Part shown: positions 15,700-24,317 of the stretch, piece by piece
Layout: the number at the start of each line of letters is the position of its first letter
Position numbering within the stretch: position 1 is the first letter of the stretch
Assembly (NCBI GenBank): GCA_945877035.1
Contig: CAMCQH010000020.1
Location: 1-32,747 of the forward strand
DNA: 32,747 nt
Origin: an uncultured Clostridium sp.
GTDB taxonomy: Bacteria; Bacillota; Clostridia; TANB77; CAG-508
Reading direction: 5' to 3'
Position numbers and translations under genes: made by a program
Notes under the pieces: model-generated
Told to the model about the DNA's origin: nothing
Databases searched by the model: none
The model's input: the letters and a program-made list of their open reading frames with translations, nothing else

Positions 15700-17094
15700 A
15701 TGGATATATATTTTTACAATACTTTAACAAAGAAAAAAGACAAGTTCGAGCCAATCGACCCAAATGAAATAAAAATATATTCATGTGGACCAACTGTATA
15801 TAAAGATGCAACAATTGGAAATATGAGAACAAATATATTTCAAGATGTTTTAAGAAGAGTATTACGTTATAATGGATACAAAATAAAACATGCAATGAAT
15901 ATTACAGATGTCGGACATTTAGTATCAGATGGTGATGATGGAGAAGACAAAATGCTAAAATCAGCAAGAGAAGAACATAAAACTCCTTTACAAATTGCAG
16001 AACACTATACAAAACTATTTTTTGATGATTTAGCAAGTTTAAACATAGAAATACCTGAAATTGTATGTAAAGCAACAGACCATATAAAAGAAATGCTTGA
16101 ATATGTTGAAAAATTAGTAGAAAATGGATATGCATATGAAACATCAACAGCAATATATTTTGATATATCAAAATTAGACAAGTATCCAATATTGTCAAAT
16201 TTAGATATAGAAAATCAAAAAGCAGGTGCAAGAGTAGAAATTGATACAGAAAAAAGAAATCCAACAGATTTTGCACTTTGGATAAAAGCACCAGAAAATC
16301 ATTTAATGAAATGGGATAGCCCATGGGGACCAAGTTATCCGGGTTGGCATATAGAATGTTCAGCAATGGGACAAAAATATTTAGGAAACCAATTTGATAT
16401 ACATACAGGTGGTATAGATTTAATATCAACACATCATGAAAACGAAATAGCACAAAGTAAAGGAAAATGTGGTAAAATACCAGCAAATTACTGGATGCAT
16501 GGAGAATATTTGCTAATTAATGGCGGAAAGATGTCAAAAAGCTTAGGAAATGTTTATCTAGTAAAAGATATAAAAGAAAAAGGATATGACCCAATAGTAT
16601 ATAAATTATTCAGTTATTCATGCCATTATAGAAATAAAATGAATTTCACTTGGGAAGGAATAGATGCTAGCTCAAAATCATTAGAAAGATTACGTAATAG
16701 TTATCAAATGAATTTGAATGGAGCTGATGAATTAACAGTAGAGGATAAAGAAAAATTAAATCAAATAGAAGAAAATTTCCATAAGGCAATAAATGATGAT
16801 TTAAATATGCCACTTGCAATGAGCTTTGTATGGGAGGCAGCTAGGTTTGAAAAGAAAAATCCAGAAGTTGCAAAATTGCTTGTAAAATTTGATACTGTTT
16901 TAGGTATTAAAATAGATGAAATATCTTCGCAAAAAGACGATATACCACAAGAAATTTTGGATTTAGTGGAACAAAGAAAAGTTGCAAGAGAAAATAAAGA
17001 TTGGACAAAATCTGATGAATTAAGGGATTTAATTGCTAAAAAAGGATATAGTGTTAAAGACACAAAAGAAGGTCAAAAAGTGTACCATATATAA
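15700..17094 (+). CDS. cysS: Cysteinyl-tRNA synthetase, variant HIGH motif
   Basis: Charges tRNA-Cys. 464 aa, normal length, with CGPTVY (Cys29 of the zinc site), WHIECSAMG, HTGGIDLISTHHENEIAQS (further zinc ligands) and a perfect KMSKS (GGKMSKSLGN). The HIGH signature reads TIGN (residues 38-41): the first histidine is Thr, where most CysRS have HIGH or HIGN. All other catalytic elements and the DALR-type anticodon region are intact, so the enzyme is likely active. Start ATG 15700, AAAGGAG 6 nt upstream. It forms a pair with the next gene, 22 nt on. Confidence 0.94.
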   Translation: MDIYFYNTLTKKKDKFEPIDPNEIKIYSCGPTVYKDATIGNMRTNIFQDVLRRVLRYNGYKIKHAMNITDVGHLVSDGDDGEDKMLKSAREEHKTPLQIAEHYTKLFFDDLASLNIEIPEIVCKATDHIKEMLEYVEKLVENGYAYETSTAIYFDISKLDKYPILSNLDIENQKAGARVEIDTEKRNPTDFALWIKAPENHLMKWDSPWGPSYPGWHIECSAMGQKYLGNQFDIHTGGIDLISTHHENEIAQSKGKCGKIPANYWMHGEYLLINGGKMSKSLGNVYLVKDIKEKGYDPIVYKLFSYSCHYRNKMNFTWEGIDASSKSLERLRNSYQMNLNGADELTVEDKEKLNQIEENFHKAINDDLNMPLAMSFVWEAARFEKKNPEVAKLLVKFDTVLGIKIDEISSQKDDIPQEILDLVEQRKVARENKDWTKSDELRDLIAKKGYSVKDTKEGQKVYHI

Positions 17095-17116
17095 TTAAGA
17101 TAGAAGGAATAATGAA

Positions 17117-18274
17117 ATGAAAGAAAATAAAATAATATTTCCAAATTATGAACATAGTATTTTAAATTTAATAAATACAATATTAAAACATTATAAAGTA
17201 GAAACAAAATATAAAACATTACCAGATTTAGAAAAGATATTAGAAAAAAACTATAAAAATATAGTACTAATTATATTAGATGGTATGGGAGAACATATAT
17301 TAAAATCGATTACACCTAATGAATTTTTTATAAAAAATAGGATTGATATATTAACATCAGTATGTCCATCAACAACAACTGCAGCAATAACTACATATTA
17401 TTCAGGTAAACCACCAATTGAAACTGGTTGGATAGCAATGTCACAATACTTTAAAGAATATGGAAGAGCAATAGAAATGCTTAGAAAAACAGATTCGTAT
17501 ACAGGTGAAAAAATAAATACTTCAAGAATGGATGTATTTGAATTGGTTAATTATGTAAAAATATATGAGCAAATAGAAAATTTACAACCAGAAATAAAAG
17601 CCTATGAAATAAATCCAACTTTTTGTGAAGCCAGAAGCAAAAGAAATGTAAAGGCTGATAATATTGATATGTTATGTGATTCAATTAAAACAATATGCAA
17701 CAATAATGACAAAAACTTTATATTAGCATATAGTGAACAGCCAGATGCATTGTTGCATAAATATGGATGTGAATCATCAGAAGTAAAAGAATTTATAACT
17801 CAAACAGAGAAAAAAATAGAAAAAATGTGTAATGAATTAAAAGAAAGTAATACATTAGTCATTGTATCAGCAGATCATGGACACAAAGATATTAAAAAAA
17901 TATATAATATTTTAGATTTAAAGGAAGTTCAAGATTGCATTATAATGCCACCAAGCTTAGAATCAAGAATGGTAACATTTTGGGTTAAAGAGGATAAAAA
18001 AGAAAAATTTGAGAAATTCTTTAAGGAAAGTATGAAAGATGAGTTTATATTATTTACTAAAGAAGAATTCCTAGAAAAAAATTTATTAGGATATGGAAAA
18101 AAACATCCCAAAATTGATGATTTTATAGGAAATTATATTGCTGTTGCAATAGGTGATGCTATTATAAAATTAGAAACAAATATATCTAAAGAAAAGTCTA
18201 ATAAAAAATCTACTCATTGCGGTTTTACACCTAATGAAATGGAAGTACCATTAATAGTTATAGACTGTAAGTAA
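17117..18274 (+). CDS. Alkaline-phosphatase-superfamily phosphodiesterase
   Basis: 385 aa. Matches the type I phosphodiesterase/nucleotide pyrophosphatase group: ILDGMG (Asp55, metal), CPSTTTAAITTYYSG (83-97, Thr nucleophile), YSEQPDALLHKYG (second Asp and His), SADHGH (metal pair) and STHCGFTP near the C-terminus (last metal His). There is no signal peptide, so unlike many relatives it probably works in the cytoplasm. Substrate unknown. Start ATG 17117, AGAAGGA 8 nt upstream; an ATG at 17112 stops after two codons. Closed by a strong terminator. Confidence 0.85.
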   Translation: MKENKIIFPNYEHSILNLINTILKHYKVETKYKTLPDLEKILEKNYKNIVLIILDGMGEHILKSITPNEFFIKNRIDILTSVCPSTTTAAITTYYSGKPPIETGWIAMSQYFKEYGRAIEMLRKTDSYTGEKINTSRMDVFELVNYVKIYEQIENLQPEIKAYEINPTFCEARSKRNVKADNIDMLCDSIKTICNNNDKNFILAYSEQPDALLHKYGCESSEVKEFITQTEKKIEKMCNELKESNTLVIVSADHGHKDIKKIYNILDLKEVQDCIIMPPSLESRMVTFWVKEDKKEKFEKFFKESMKDEFILFTKEEFLEKNLLGYGKKHPKIDDFIGNYIAVAIGDAIIKLETNISKEKSNKKSTHCGFTPNEMEVPLIVIDCK

Positions 18275-18315
18275 AAGGGGATACTATCTCAAGTCAGAGA
18301 TAGTATTCCCTTTTT
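18275..18315. terminator. Strong bidirectional terminator
   Basis: A 16-bp stem with one G-T pair, 18275-18290 with 18297-18312, 6-nt loop, followed by T-run. It starts on the base after the phosphodiesterase stop. On the minus strand an A-to-T tail is also present, so it may terminate the convergent HIT-domain gene too. Confidence 0.85.
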
Positions 18316-18329
18316 GGTTTCAATATACT

Positions 18330-19397
18330 TTAATAACACAAGTAATCTTTTGTATTCTCTTTAATCCTTGAAGGTAGAGAATCCCAGTTTCTTATCAATG
18401 CATTCTGAATATCTTTGCAAGTAGCCTGAATCAGATTTTTAAAAGGATGTGTTCTCCAATTCCAAGTATCACTAGATAGACCATATTCATCTGCAATAAG
18501 TTGGCGTACATATTGGCGAGGAATATATAAATTCGGGTTATCATTAATCCACCATTCATCATTGTTGACACCTTTAACAAGTAAGTAAGAATGCTTTCCA
18601 TATAAAGATAAATCATTAAAGGAAATTTTATGCAAAGGAAAGCCAGAAAGTTTCTGGATTTCAAAAGCATTTAGCTTGCTAGGAGCAATATGAACATGAG
18701 AATGTACAACTGAACTTTTAGCTTTGCCAATTCCTCCATTACCAGTACCATTTTCCCAAACTAAGAAATCTTGAACAGGGTACGTCAACTTTAAAATTGT
18801 AACTGCATCATCAAGAACTTCCAAAAATTCTTGCTTTAAATCAGGAGAAAGTTCTGAGATTGATGTAACATGCTCATTTGGAATAATGAGAAGATACCCC
18901 TTGATAAATTCTCCCAGAGTAGGCATCATAAAAAAATTCTTACTCCTGTATACAGTCCGATGGATTTTTAAATCAAATGTTCCTAATTCATTACTGTTAA
19001 TATAAACACAGTAAGGACAATCGGCAATACTAGGAGCACCATTTAAACCAGAACTATCTGATTTGTGGTCACCAATATCACAGCCATAAGCATCTGCAAT
19101 AGCTTTGAATTGCTTTGAAAAATCTCCAGCTACAACATTAATGAAATTTCCATTCCCATTAAGATTGATATTGTTAGAAGTAATAACATTAATCTTAATA
19201 GCATCTGCTTCAAGCTCTTTAGGAAGATTTGAACACACAACGCTTTTGTTATTGTGAAATTCATTTAAAACATCCTGCATAGTTAATTGGACTGAAGAGG
19301 GAAACACTGTCAACCCTTTAAATTGCAAATTAGTAAGTACCAAATCAAGATATGAATTCTTACCATTTAGAACAAATAAATTCCGTGTTTTTTGCAT
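18330..19397 (-). CDS. HIT-domain protein with novel N-terminal region
   Basis: 355 aa. The middle carries a histidine-triad domain: CPYC (127-130, zinc-type pair), FIKGYLLIIPNEHVTSISEL, then WENGTGNGG and HSHVHIAP (232-239), the HxHxHxxP nucleotide-hydrolase/transferase motif. Residues 1-120 form a domain I do not recognise, with Asn-rich NINLNGNGNFINVVAG, and a C-terminal region (about 240-355) rich in Trp and Tyr follows (NDEWWINDNPN, TWNWRTHPFKN). Family members act on nucleoside phosphoramidates, dinucleotides or adenylated ends; the substrate is unknown. Codon use is visibly less AT-biased than the neighbours, suggesting transfer. Start ATG at 19397 with AAGGTGA 5-6 nt upstream; divergent from galE. 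Confidence 0.8.
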   Translation of the reverse strand: MQKTRNLFVLNGKNSYLDLVLTNLQFKGLTVFPSSVQLTMQDVLNEFHNNKSVVCSNLPKELEADAIKINVITSNNINLNGNGNFINVVAGDFSKQFKAIADAYGCDIGDHKSDSSGLNGAPSIADCPYCVYINSNELGTFDLKIHRTVYRSKNFFMMPTLGEFIKGYLLIIPNEHVTSISELSPDLKQEFLEVLDDAVTILKLTYPVQDFLVWENGTGNGGIGKAKSSVVHSHVHIAPSKLNAFEIQKLSGFPLHKISFNDLSLYGKHSYLLVKGVNNDEWWINDNPNLYIPRQYVRQLIADEYGLSSDTWNWRTHPFKNLIQATCKDIQNALIRNWDSLPSRIKENTKDYLCY

Positions 19398-19443
19398 ATA
19401 TTCACCTTTTCCTTTCTAAAATTATGTTTACAAAGATATACTG

Positions 19444-19471
19444 ATTATAACATAAAATTGAAATAAATCAA
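19444..19471 (-). promoter_or_regulatory. Promoter of the HIT-domain gene
   Basis: Minus-strand TTGATT (19466-19471) and TATAAT (19444-19449), 16-bp spacer. It stands back to back with the galE promoter, the two -35 boxes only 9 bp apart. Confidence 0.6.
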
Positions 19472-19480
19472 GATTTTTTA

Positions 19481-19509
19481 TTGAAAAAGATAAACATGTT
19501 TGATATAAT
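19481..19509 (+). promoter_or_regulatory. Promoter of galE
   Basis: TTGAAA (19481-19486), 17-bp spacer, TATAAT (19504-19509), about 40 bp before the galE start. Confidence 0.8.
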
Positions 19510-19549
19510 TATTACAATTAATTATTTAAATTTATGGAGGGAGATAAAT

Positions 19550-20560
19550 ATGGCAATATTATTACCAGGAGGAGCTGGATTTATAGGAAGTCACACAGCA
19601 GTTGAATTATTAAATAAGGGGAGAGAAATAGTTATAATAGATAACTTTTCAAACAGTACACCAAAAGCTTTAGAGGCAATCAAAAAAATAACAGGAAAAG
19701 ATTTTAAATTTTATGAAATGGACTATTTAGACAGAGAAAAATTAGAAAAAGTATTTGAAGAAAATGAAATTGAAGCTGTTATAAATTTTGCAGGATATAA
19801 AGCAGTTGGAGAATCAGTACAAAAACCAATAGAATATTATACAAATAACATTTCAGGAGCATTAGTATTACTAGACACAATGAGAAAATATGGATGTAAA
19901 AAATTCATATTTAGTTCATCAGCAACAGTATATGGAGAACCTGAAAAAATGCCAATAACAGAAGACACACCAACAGGAGGAACAACAAATCCATATGGAA
20001 CAACAAAATTATTTATTGAACAAATATTAAAAGATATATATAAATCAGATAATACATGGGATATATGTATATTAAGATACTTCAATCCAGTAGGAGCACA
20101 TGAAAGTGGATTAATTGGAGAAGAACCAAAAGGAATACCAAATAACTTAATGCCATATGTAGCAAGAGTTGCAGCTGGAACATTAAAAGAATTATCAGTA
20201 TTTGGAAATGACTATAATACACCAGATGGAACAGGTGTAAGAGATTATATACATGTAGTTGATTTAGCAAAAGGACATATAAAAGCATTAGAAAAATTAG
20301 AAAAAGAACAAGAAGGATTATATATTTATAATTTAGGAACAGGGCATGGAGTAAGCGTTTTAGATATGGTAAAAGGATTTGAAAAAGCAACAGGAAAGAC
20401 AGTTACATATAAAATAGCTCCTAGAAGACCTGGAGACATTGCTGTATGTTATGCAGACCCAACTAAAGCTAAAGAAGAACTAGGATGGGTAGCAGAAAAA
20501 AATATTGATGATATGTGCAAAGATAGTTGGAATTATATAGAAAAAAGTCAAACTGAATAG
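19550..20560 (+). CDS. galE: UDP-glucose 4-epimerase
   Basis: Interconverts UDP-glucose and UDP-galactose with NAD+; supplies galactosyl donors and feeds the Leloir pathway. 336 aa, extended SDR family: GGAGFIGSH (glycine-rich NAD site), [31 protein letters not shown], and NPYGTTK with the Tyr-xxx-Lys catalytic pair. The residue before the glycines is Pro (LLPGGAG) where Thr (VTGGAG) is typical. Start ATG 19550 with GGAGGGAG upstream; the longer frame from 19481 begins inside the promoter. Monocistronic; its terminator overlaps the stop codon. Confidence 0.95.
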   Translation: MAILLPGGAGFIGSHTAVELLNKGREIVIIDNFSNSTPKALEAIKKITGKDFKFYEMDYLDREKLEKVFEENEIEAVINFAGYKAVGESVQKPIEYYTNNISGALVLLDTMRKYGCKKFIFSSSATVYGEPEKMPITEDTPTGGTTNPYGTTKLFIEQILKDIYKSDNTWDICILRYFNPVGAHESGLIGEEPKGIPNNLMPYVARVAAGTLKELSVFGNDYNTPDGTGVRDYIHVVDLAKGHIKALEKLEKEQEGLYIYNLGTGHGVSVLDMVKGFEKATGKTVTYKIAPRRPGDIAVCYADPTKAKEELGWVAEKNIDDMCKDSWNYIEKSQTE

Positions 20561-20571
20561 TTTGACTTTTT
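20542..20571 (+). terminator. Terminator overlapping the galE stop codon
   Basis: AAAAAGTCAAACT (20542-20554) pairs with AGTTTGACTTTTT (20559-20571) over a GAAT loop containing part of the TAG stop. The descending arm contains the -35 box of the next promoter. Confidence 0.8.
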
Positions 20572-20590
20572 AGCTTGTTTCGACTATAAT
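20562..20590 (+). promoter_or_regulatory. Promoter of the MNT/HEPN pair
   Basis: TTGACT (20562-20567), 17-bp spacer, TATAAT (20585-20590). The -35 box is inside the galE terminator stem and starts 2 bp after the galE coding sequence. Confidence 0.8.
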
Positions 20591-20620
20591 AGTTATGTAT
20601 TATATGAAGGGAGAAATCCT

Positions 20621-21013
20621 ATGGAAGGTAAAATAGTAAAAATATTGTTAGATAATTTAGAGTGTGAAGCTATAGTTCTATTTGGAAGTTATTCTCGTGG
20701 TACACAAAATGCTGAAAGTGATATAGATATAGCAATAAAAGTAAAAGAAAAAATAGATAAAAAAGAATTATATAGATTATCAAACTTATTAGCAGATGAA
20801 TTTAATAAAGAGGTTGATTTAATTAATTTAGATGAAATTGGAGATACATTTAGATATGAAATACTAATTAATGGAAAAAAATTATATTGTAAAGATGAAC
20901 TTCAATTTGAACTGTATAAATTAGATATGTATAGGGAATTTTTAGAGTTAAATGAAAGCAGGCAAGAGATAATAAGTAATATAAAAAAAGGAGGAGATAT
21001 ATATGGAAAATGA
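20621..21013 (+). CDS. mntA: MntA-type nucleotidyltransferase antitoxin
   Basis: 130 aa. The N-terminal half is a minimal nucleotidyltransferase: LFGSYSRGTQNAESDIDIAI has the GSx10DxD metal/nucleotide motif, and a third acidic residue follows in VDLINLDEI. MntA antitoxins neutralise HepT by adenylylating a tyrosine next to the HEPN active site. It overlaps the HEPN gene by 11 nt, the standard layout. A start at ATG 20621 with GAAGGGAGA upstream. Own promoter at 20562-20590. Type VII toxin-antitoxin assignment is by motif and gene order; activity is not shown. Confidence 0.88.
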   Translation: MEGKIVKILLDNLECEAIVLFGSYSRGTQNAESDIDIAIKVKEKIDKKELYRLSNLLADEFNKEVDLINLDEIGDTFRYEILINGKKLYCKDELQFELYKLDMYREFLELNESRQEIISNIKKGGDIYGK

Positions 21014-21416
21014 GGCGGTATTGATAAACAAATATGAAAGTATTGAAAGATGCATAAATAGAATAAATGAAGAATATGAAAATAATCCAGAAAATTTAGA
21101 AGATTATAGAAAAATGGATGCTATTGTTCTAAATTTACAAAGAGCATGTGAAATGGCAACAGATGTTGCAATGTATATTGTTTCTACTAGAAAATTAGGA
21201 ATACCTCAAACTAAAAAAGAAGCATTTGAAAAATTAAATGAAAAAGGCTTAATATCTAATGATATGTGTGCAAAAATGAAAGGTATGGTTGGATTTAGAA
21301 ATATAGCTATACATGAGTATAAAGAAATTGATGATGGGATATTAAAAGATGTTATAGAAAATCATTTAGATGACATAAAAGAATTTGTAAGAGAAATGAT
21401 TAATTTAAAAAGATAA
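21003..21416 (+). CDS. hepT: HepT-type HEPN RNase toxin
   Basis: 137 aa, all helical in appearance, DUF86/HepT family. GFRNIAIHEYKEID contains the RX4HXY motif: Arg and His form the RNase site and the Tyr is the AMPylation target in characterised pairs. AAAGGAGGA precedes ATG 21003, and its first codons overlap the end of mntA. Expected to cleave RNA when free of MntA. No terminator separates it from argS 37 nt downstream, so argS may be co-transcribed from the toxin-antitoxin promoter. Confidence 0.9.
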   Translation: MENEAVLINKYESIERCINRINEEYENNPENLEDYRKMDAIVLNLQRACEMATDVAMYIVSTRKLGIPQTKKEAFEKLNEKGLISNDMCAKMKGMVGFRNIAIHEYKEIDDGILKDVIENHLDDIKEFVREMINLKR

Positions 21417-21453
21417 ATTTAATGCTATTGTTAAGGAGTTGAGAAAATATAAA

Positions 21454-23172
21454 ATGATAAATTTTAAAAAAATAATTGCAGAACAAATATCAAAAGCAAC
21501 ACAAATAAATGAAAAGGAATTAGAAACATACATAGAAACACCAAAAGATACAAAAAATGGAGACTATTCTTTTCCATGTTTTAGACTAGCAAAAGAACTA
21601 AAAAAAGCACCACCAGTTATAGCAAATGAAATAAAAGAAAAGCTAGAACAAGAAATAGAAGAAAATAAAGAAATAGAAAAAATAGAAGTAGTGGGAGGAT
21701 ACTTAAACTTTTTTGTGAATAAAATCATTTTAGCAGGAGAAGTTTTAGAAGAAGTATCAAAAATACAAGAATATGGAAAATCAGAAATAGGAAAAGAAAA
21801 AAACATAGTAATAGACTATTCAGCGCCAAATATTGCAAAACCATTTCATATAGGACATTTACGCTCAACTGTTATAGGAGGAGCATTATATAATATATAT
21901 AAATATTTAGGATATAATGTAACAGGAGTAAATCATTTAGGAGATTATGGAACACAATTTGGAAAATTAATAGAAGGATATAAATTATGGGGAGAAGAAT
22001 ATAATATTGACGAAGAACCTATAAATGAATTAACAAAAATCTATATCAGAATTAATGAAGCATGTAAAGAAGATGAACAAATATTAGAAAATTGCAGAAA
22101 TAACTTTAAAAAGCTAGAAGATGGAGACCCATATTGTGTAGAAATTTGGAAAAAGTTTAGAGAACTAAGCTTAAAAGAATTCCAAAAAGTATATGATTTA
22201 TTAGGAAGCAAATTTGATTCATGGAATGGAGAATCGTTTTATTCAGATAAAATGCCTGAAATAATAGATATATTAAATAAATCAGGAAAATTAGTAGAAT
22301 CACAAGGTGCTAAAATAATAGATTTAGATGATAAAGGAATAAACACACCATGTATAATAGAAAAATCAAATGGTTCTACGACATATGCAACAAGAGACTT
22401 AGCAGCAATAATATATAGAGCAAGAACATATAATTTTGACAAAGCATTATATGTAACATCATATGAACAAACATTACATTTTAAGCAAGTATTTGAAGTA
22501 GCAAAACTTTTAGGATTAGATGAAAAATATACAAATGGATTAGAACATGTATCATTTGGAATGGTATTATTACCAACAGGAAAAATGTCAACAAGAGAAG
22601 GAAATATTGTTAAGTTAGAAGAATTATTGAATGAAGCAATATCAAGAGCTAAAAACATAATAGAACAAAAAAATCCAGAATTAGAAGACAAAGAAGAAGT
22701 AGCTAAAAAAGTTGGTATTGGAGCTGTAATATTTAATGATTTATCAGGTGCAAGAATAAAAGATGAAATATTTGACTGGGATACAATATTAAACTTCCAA
22801 GGAGAAACAGGACCTTATATCCAATATACTTATGTACGTACAAGAAGTGTATTAGAAAAAGCAGGATACACACCAAAATTTGAAGATGTAAAAGTAGAAA
22901 ATTTATTAGATGAATATTCTTTGGAAATTTTAAAATTAATTTATAATTTTGAAGATACATTAATTCAAGTTACAGAAAAAAATGAACCATCAATACTTTC
23001 AAGATATTTAATTGATTTAGCAAAAGCTTATAGTAGTTTTTATAATGAAAATAAAATAATTGTTGAAGATAAAGAGGTTCAAAATGCTCGTGTTTATTTA
23101 ACATTTACAACAGGAAAAGTTTTAAAACAAGGGGCAGAATTATTAGGAATGCAAATGCCAGAGAAAATGTAA
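21454..23172 (+). CDS. argS: Arginyl-tRNA synthetase
   Basis: 572 aa class I synthetase. N-terminal Add1 domain (1 to about 100), SAPNIAKPFHIGHLRST (HIGH at 132-135), GVNHLGDYGTQFG, KMSTREG in place of KMSKS as is normal in ArgRS, and a DALR anticodon-binding domain at the C-terminus ending LGMQMPEKM. Start ATG 21454; AAGGAG at 21433-21438 is 15 nt away, longer than usual, while the in-frame TTG at 21439 abuts it directly. The exact start is therefore slightly uncertain. Confidence 0.95.
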   Translation: MINFKKIIAEQISKATQINEKELETYIETPKDTKNGDYSFPCFRLAKELKKAPPVIANEIKEKLEQEIEENKEIEKIEVVGGYLNFFVNKIILAGEVLEEVSKIQEYGKSEIGKEKNIVIDYSAPNIAKPFHIGHLRSTVIGGALYNIYKYLGYNVTGVNHLGDYGTQFGKLIEGYKLWGEEYNIDEEPINELTKIYIRINEACKEDEQILENCRNNFKKLEDGDPYCVEIWKKFRELSLKEFQKVYDLLGSKFDSWNGESFYSDKMPEIIDILNKSGKLVESQGAKIIDLDDKGINTPCIIEKSNGSTTYATRDLAAIIYRARTYNFDKALYVTSYEQTLHFKQVFEVAKLLGLDEKYTNGLEHVSFGMVLLPTGKMSTREGNIVKLEELLNEAISRAKNIIEQKNPELEDKEEVAKKVGIGAVIFNDLSGARIKDEIFDWDTILNFQGETGPYIQYTYVRTRSVLEKAGYTPKFEDVKVENLLDEYSLEILKLIYNFEDTLIQVTEKNEPSILSRYLIDLAKAYSSFYNENKIIVEDKEVQNARVYLTFTTGKVLKQGAELLGMQMPEKM

Positions 23173-23175
23173 AAC

Positions 23176-23204
23176 AAAGGAGTAGCAATCAGCTACTCCT
23201 TTTA
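23176..23204 (+). terminator. Terminator of argS
   Basis: AAAGGAGTAGC (23176-23186) pairs perfectly with GCTACTCCTTT (23192-23202), 5-nt loop, followed by T. Confidence 0.8.
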
Positions 23205-23218
23205 GGGTGTAGAAATCA

Positions 23219-23247
23219 ATAAAAAAGCAGGCTTAATGCCCACTTTT
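23219..23247 (-). terminator. Terminator of the SPFH/NfeD operon
   Basis: On the minus strand, 23247-23238 pairs with 23232-23223 (10 bp, two G-T pairs) over ATTAA, followed by TTTTATT. It lies just beyond the SPFH stop and faces the argS terminator. Confidence 0.65.
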
Positions 23248-23251
23248 ATTA

Positions 23252-24154
23252 CTATTTCTTTTCATCCTTCATAACTTCTTTAATAGCACCTAAACTTGAA
23301 AGTGCGCTAGTTGCTTCAAAAGGAATAAATACTTTATTAGCTTCACCTTCAGCAACTTTCTCTAAAGCTTCCAAAGATTTTAATTGAACTAATTTTTCAT
23401 CTGGATCTGCATTTTTGATAGCTTCATAAACCATTTGAATTTCTTTAGCTTTAGCTTCAGCAACTTCTTTAATAGCTTGTGCTTCACCGGATGCTCTAGT
23501 AATTTTTGCTTCTCTATCAGCTTCAGCCTCTAAGATAGCAGCTTGTTTTTTACCTTCAGCAATTGTTATAGCAGATTGTCTTTGAGCTTCAGATTCTAGA
23601 ATTAAAGCTCTTTTATTTCTCTCTGCATTCATTTCTTTTTCCATTGCATCTCTGATATCAGCAGGTGGAGTAATATCTTTAATTTCAACTCTGTCTACTT
23701 TACATCCCCATCTATCAGTAGCTTCATCTAAAACAATTCTTAATTGATTATTAATACCATCTCTTGAACTAAATGTTTCATCTAGTGACATTTTACCAAT
23801 AATATCACGAATTGTTGTGATAGCTAGGTATTCAATACCTTTCTTTAAACTTTGAATTTCATAAACTGCTTTTGCAGGATCTGTTATTTGATAGAAAACA
23901 ACAGTATCTATTGTTATTGTAACATTATCTTTTGTAATAACTCCTTGAGGTGGAACATCCATTGTTTGTTGTTTTAAGCTTACAACACTTCTAACACGGT
24001 CAAAAAATGGAATTATAATTGTAAGACCAGCATCTGCAACTTTGTAGAATTTACCTAATCTCTCAATTACATAAACCTCAGCTTGTTTAACGATTTTAAT
24101 TGATTTAAATGCTATAATTAATATAATAGCTAATACAACTAATAAAAATACCAT
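23252..24154 (-). CDS. SPFH-domain (stomatin/QmcA-like) membrane protein
   Basis: 300 aa. One N-terminal membrane helix (about 2-17), then an SPFH domain (KQAEVYVIERLGKFYKVADAGL..., DVPPQGVITKDNV, FYQITDPAKAVYEI), and a long Ala/Glu-rich coiled coil (about 165-250: EMNAERNKRALILESEAQRQSAITIAEG). Such proteins oligomerise into membrane microdomain scaffolds. The partner NfeD gene precedes it on the same strand, the classic pairing. The function in this group is not settled; links to membrane protein quality control are known for relatives. Start ATG 24154 with GGGAGG close upstream. Confidence 0.9.
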   Translation of the reverse strand: MVFLLVVLAIILIIAFKSIKIVKQAEVYVIERLGKFYKVADAGLTIIIPFFDRVRSVVSLKQQTMDVPPQGVITKDNVTITIDTVVFYQITDPAKAVYEIQSLKKGIEYLAITTIRDIIGKMSLDETFSSRDGINNQLRIVLDEATDRWGCKVDRVEIKDITPPADIRDAMEKEMNAERNKRALILESEAQRQSAITIAEGKKQAAILEAEADREAKITRASGEAQAIKEVAEAKAKEIQMVYEAIKNADPDEKLVQLKSLEALEKVAEGEANKVFIPFEATSALSSLGAIKEVMKDEKK

Positions 24155-24212
24155 AAAAATTCCTCCCTTTTTATTATATATATATAAATACTTAAAAAAG
24201 TAATACTAAAAA

Positions 24213-24317
24213 CTAATTTCCAACATCCGACATCTGACTTCTAACCTCCAACTTCTAATTTCTGACCTCCGACATCTGACATCCAATTTCTAACCTCTAA
24301 CTTCCAACCTCCAACGT
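24213..24317 (-). repeat. Heptamer repeat tract over the nfeD 3' end, copy 3
   Basis: Exactly 15 consecutive 7-bp units (105 bp; plus-strand consensus CYRAYNT, minus-strand YRGARGT-type). All are in one orientation, without the inverted arm seen in copies 1 and 2. The first 21 bases on the minus strand encode the last six residues and TAG stop of NfeD (24297-24317). Confidence 0.85.
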
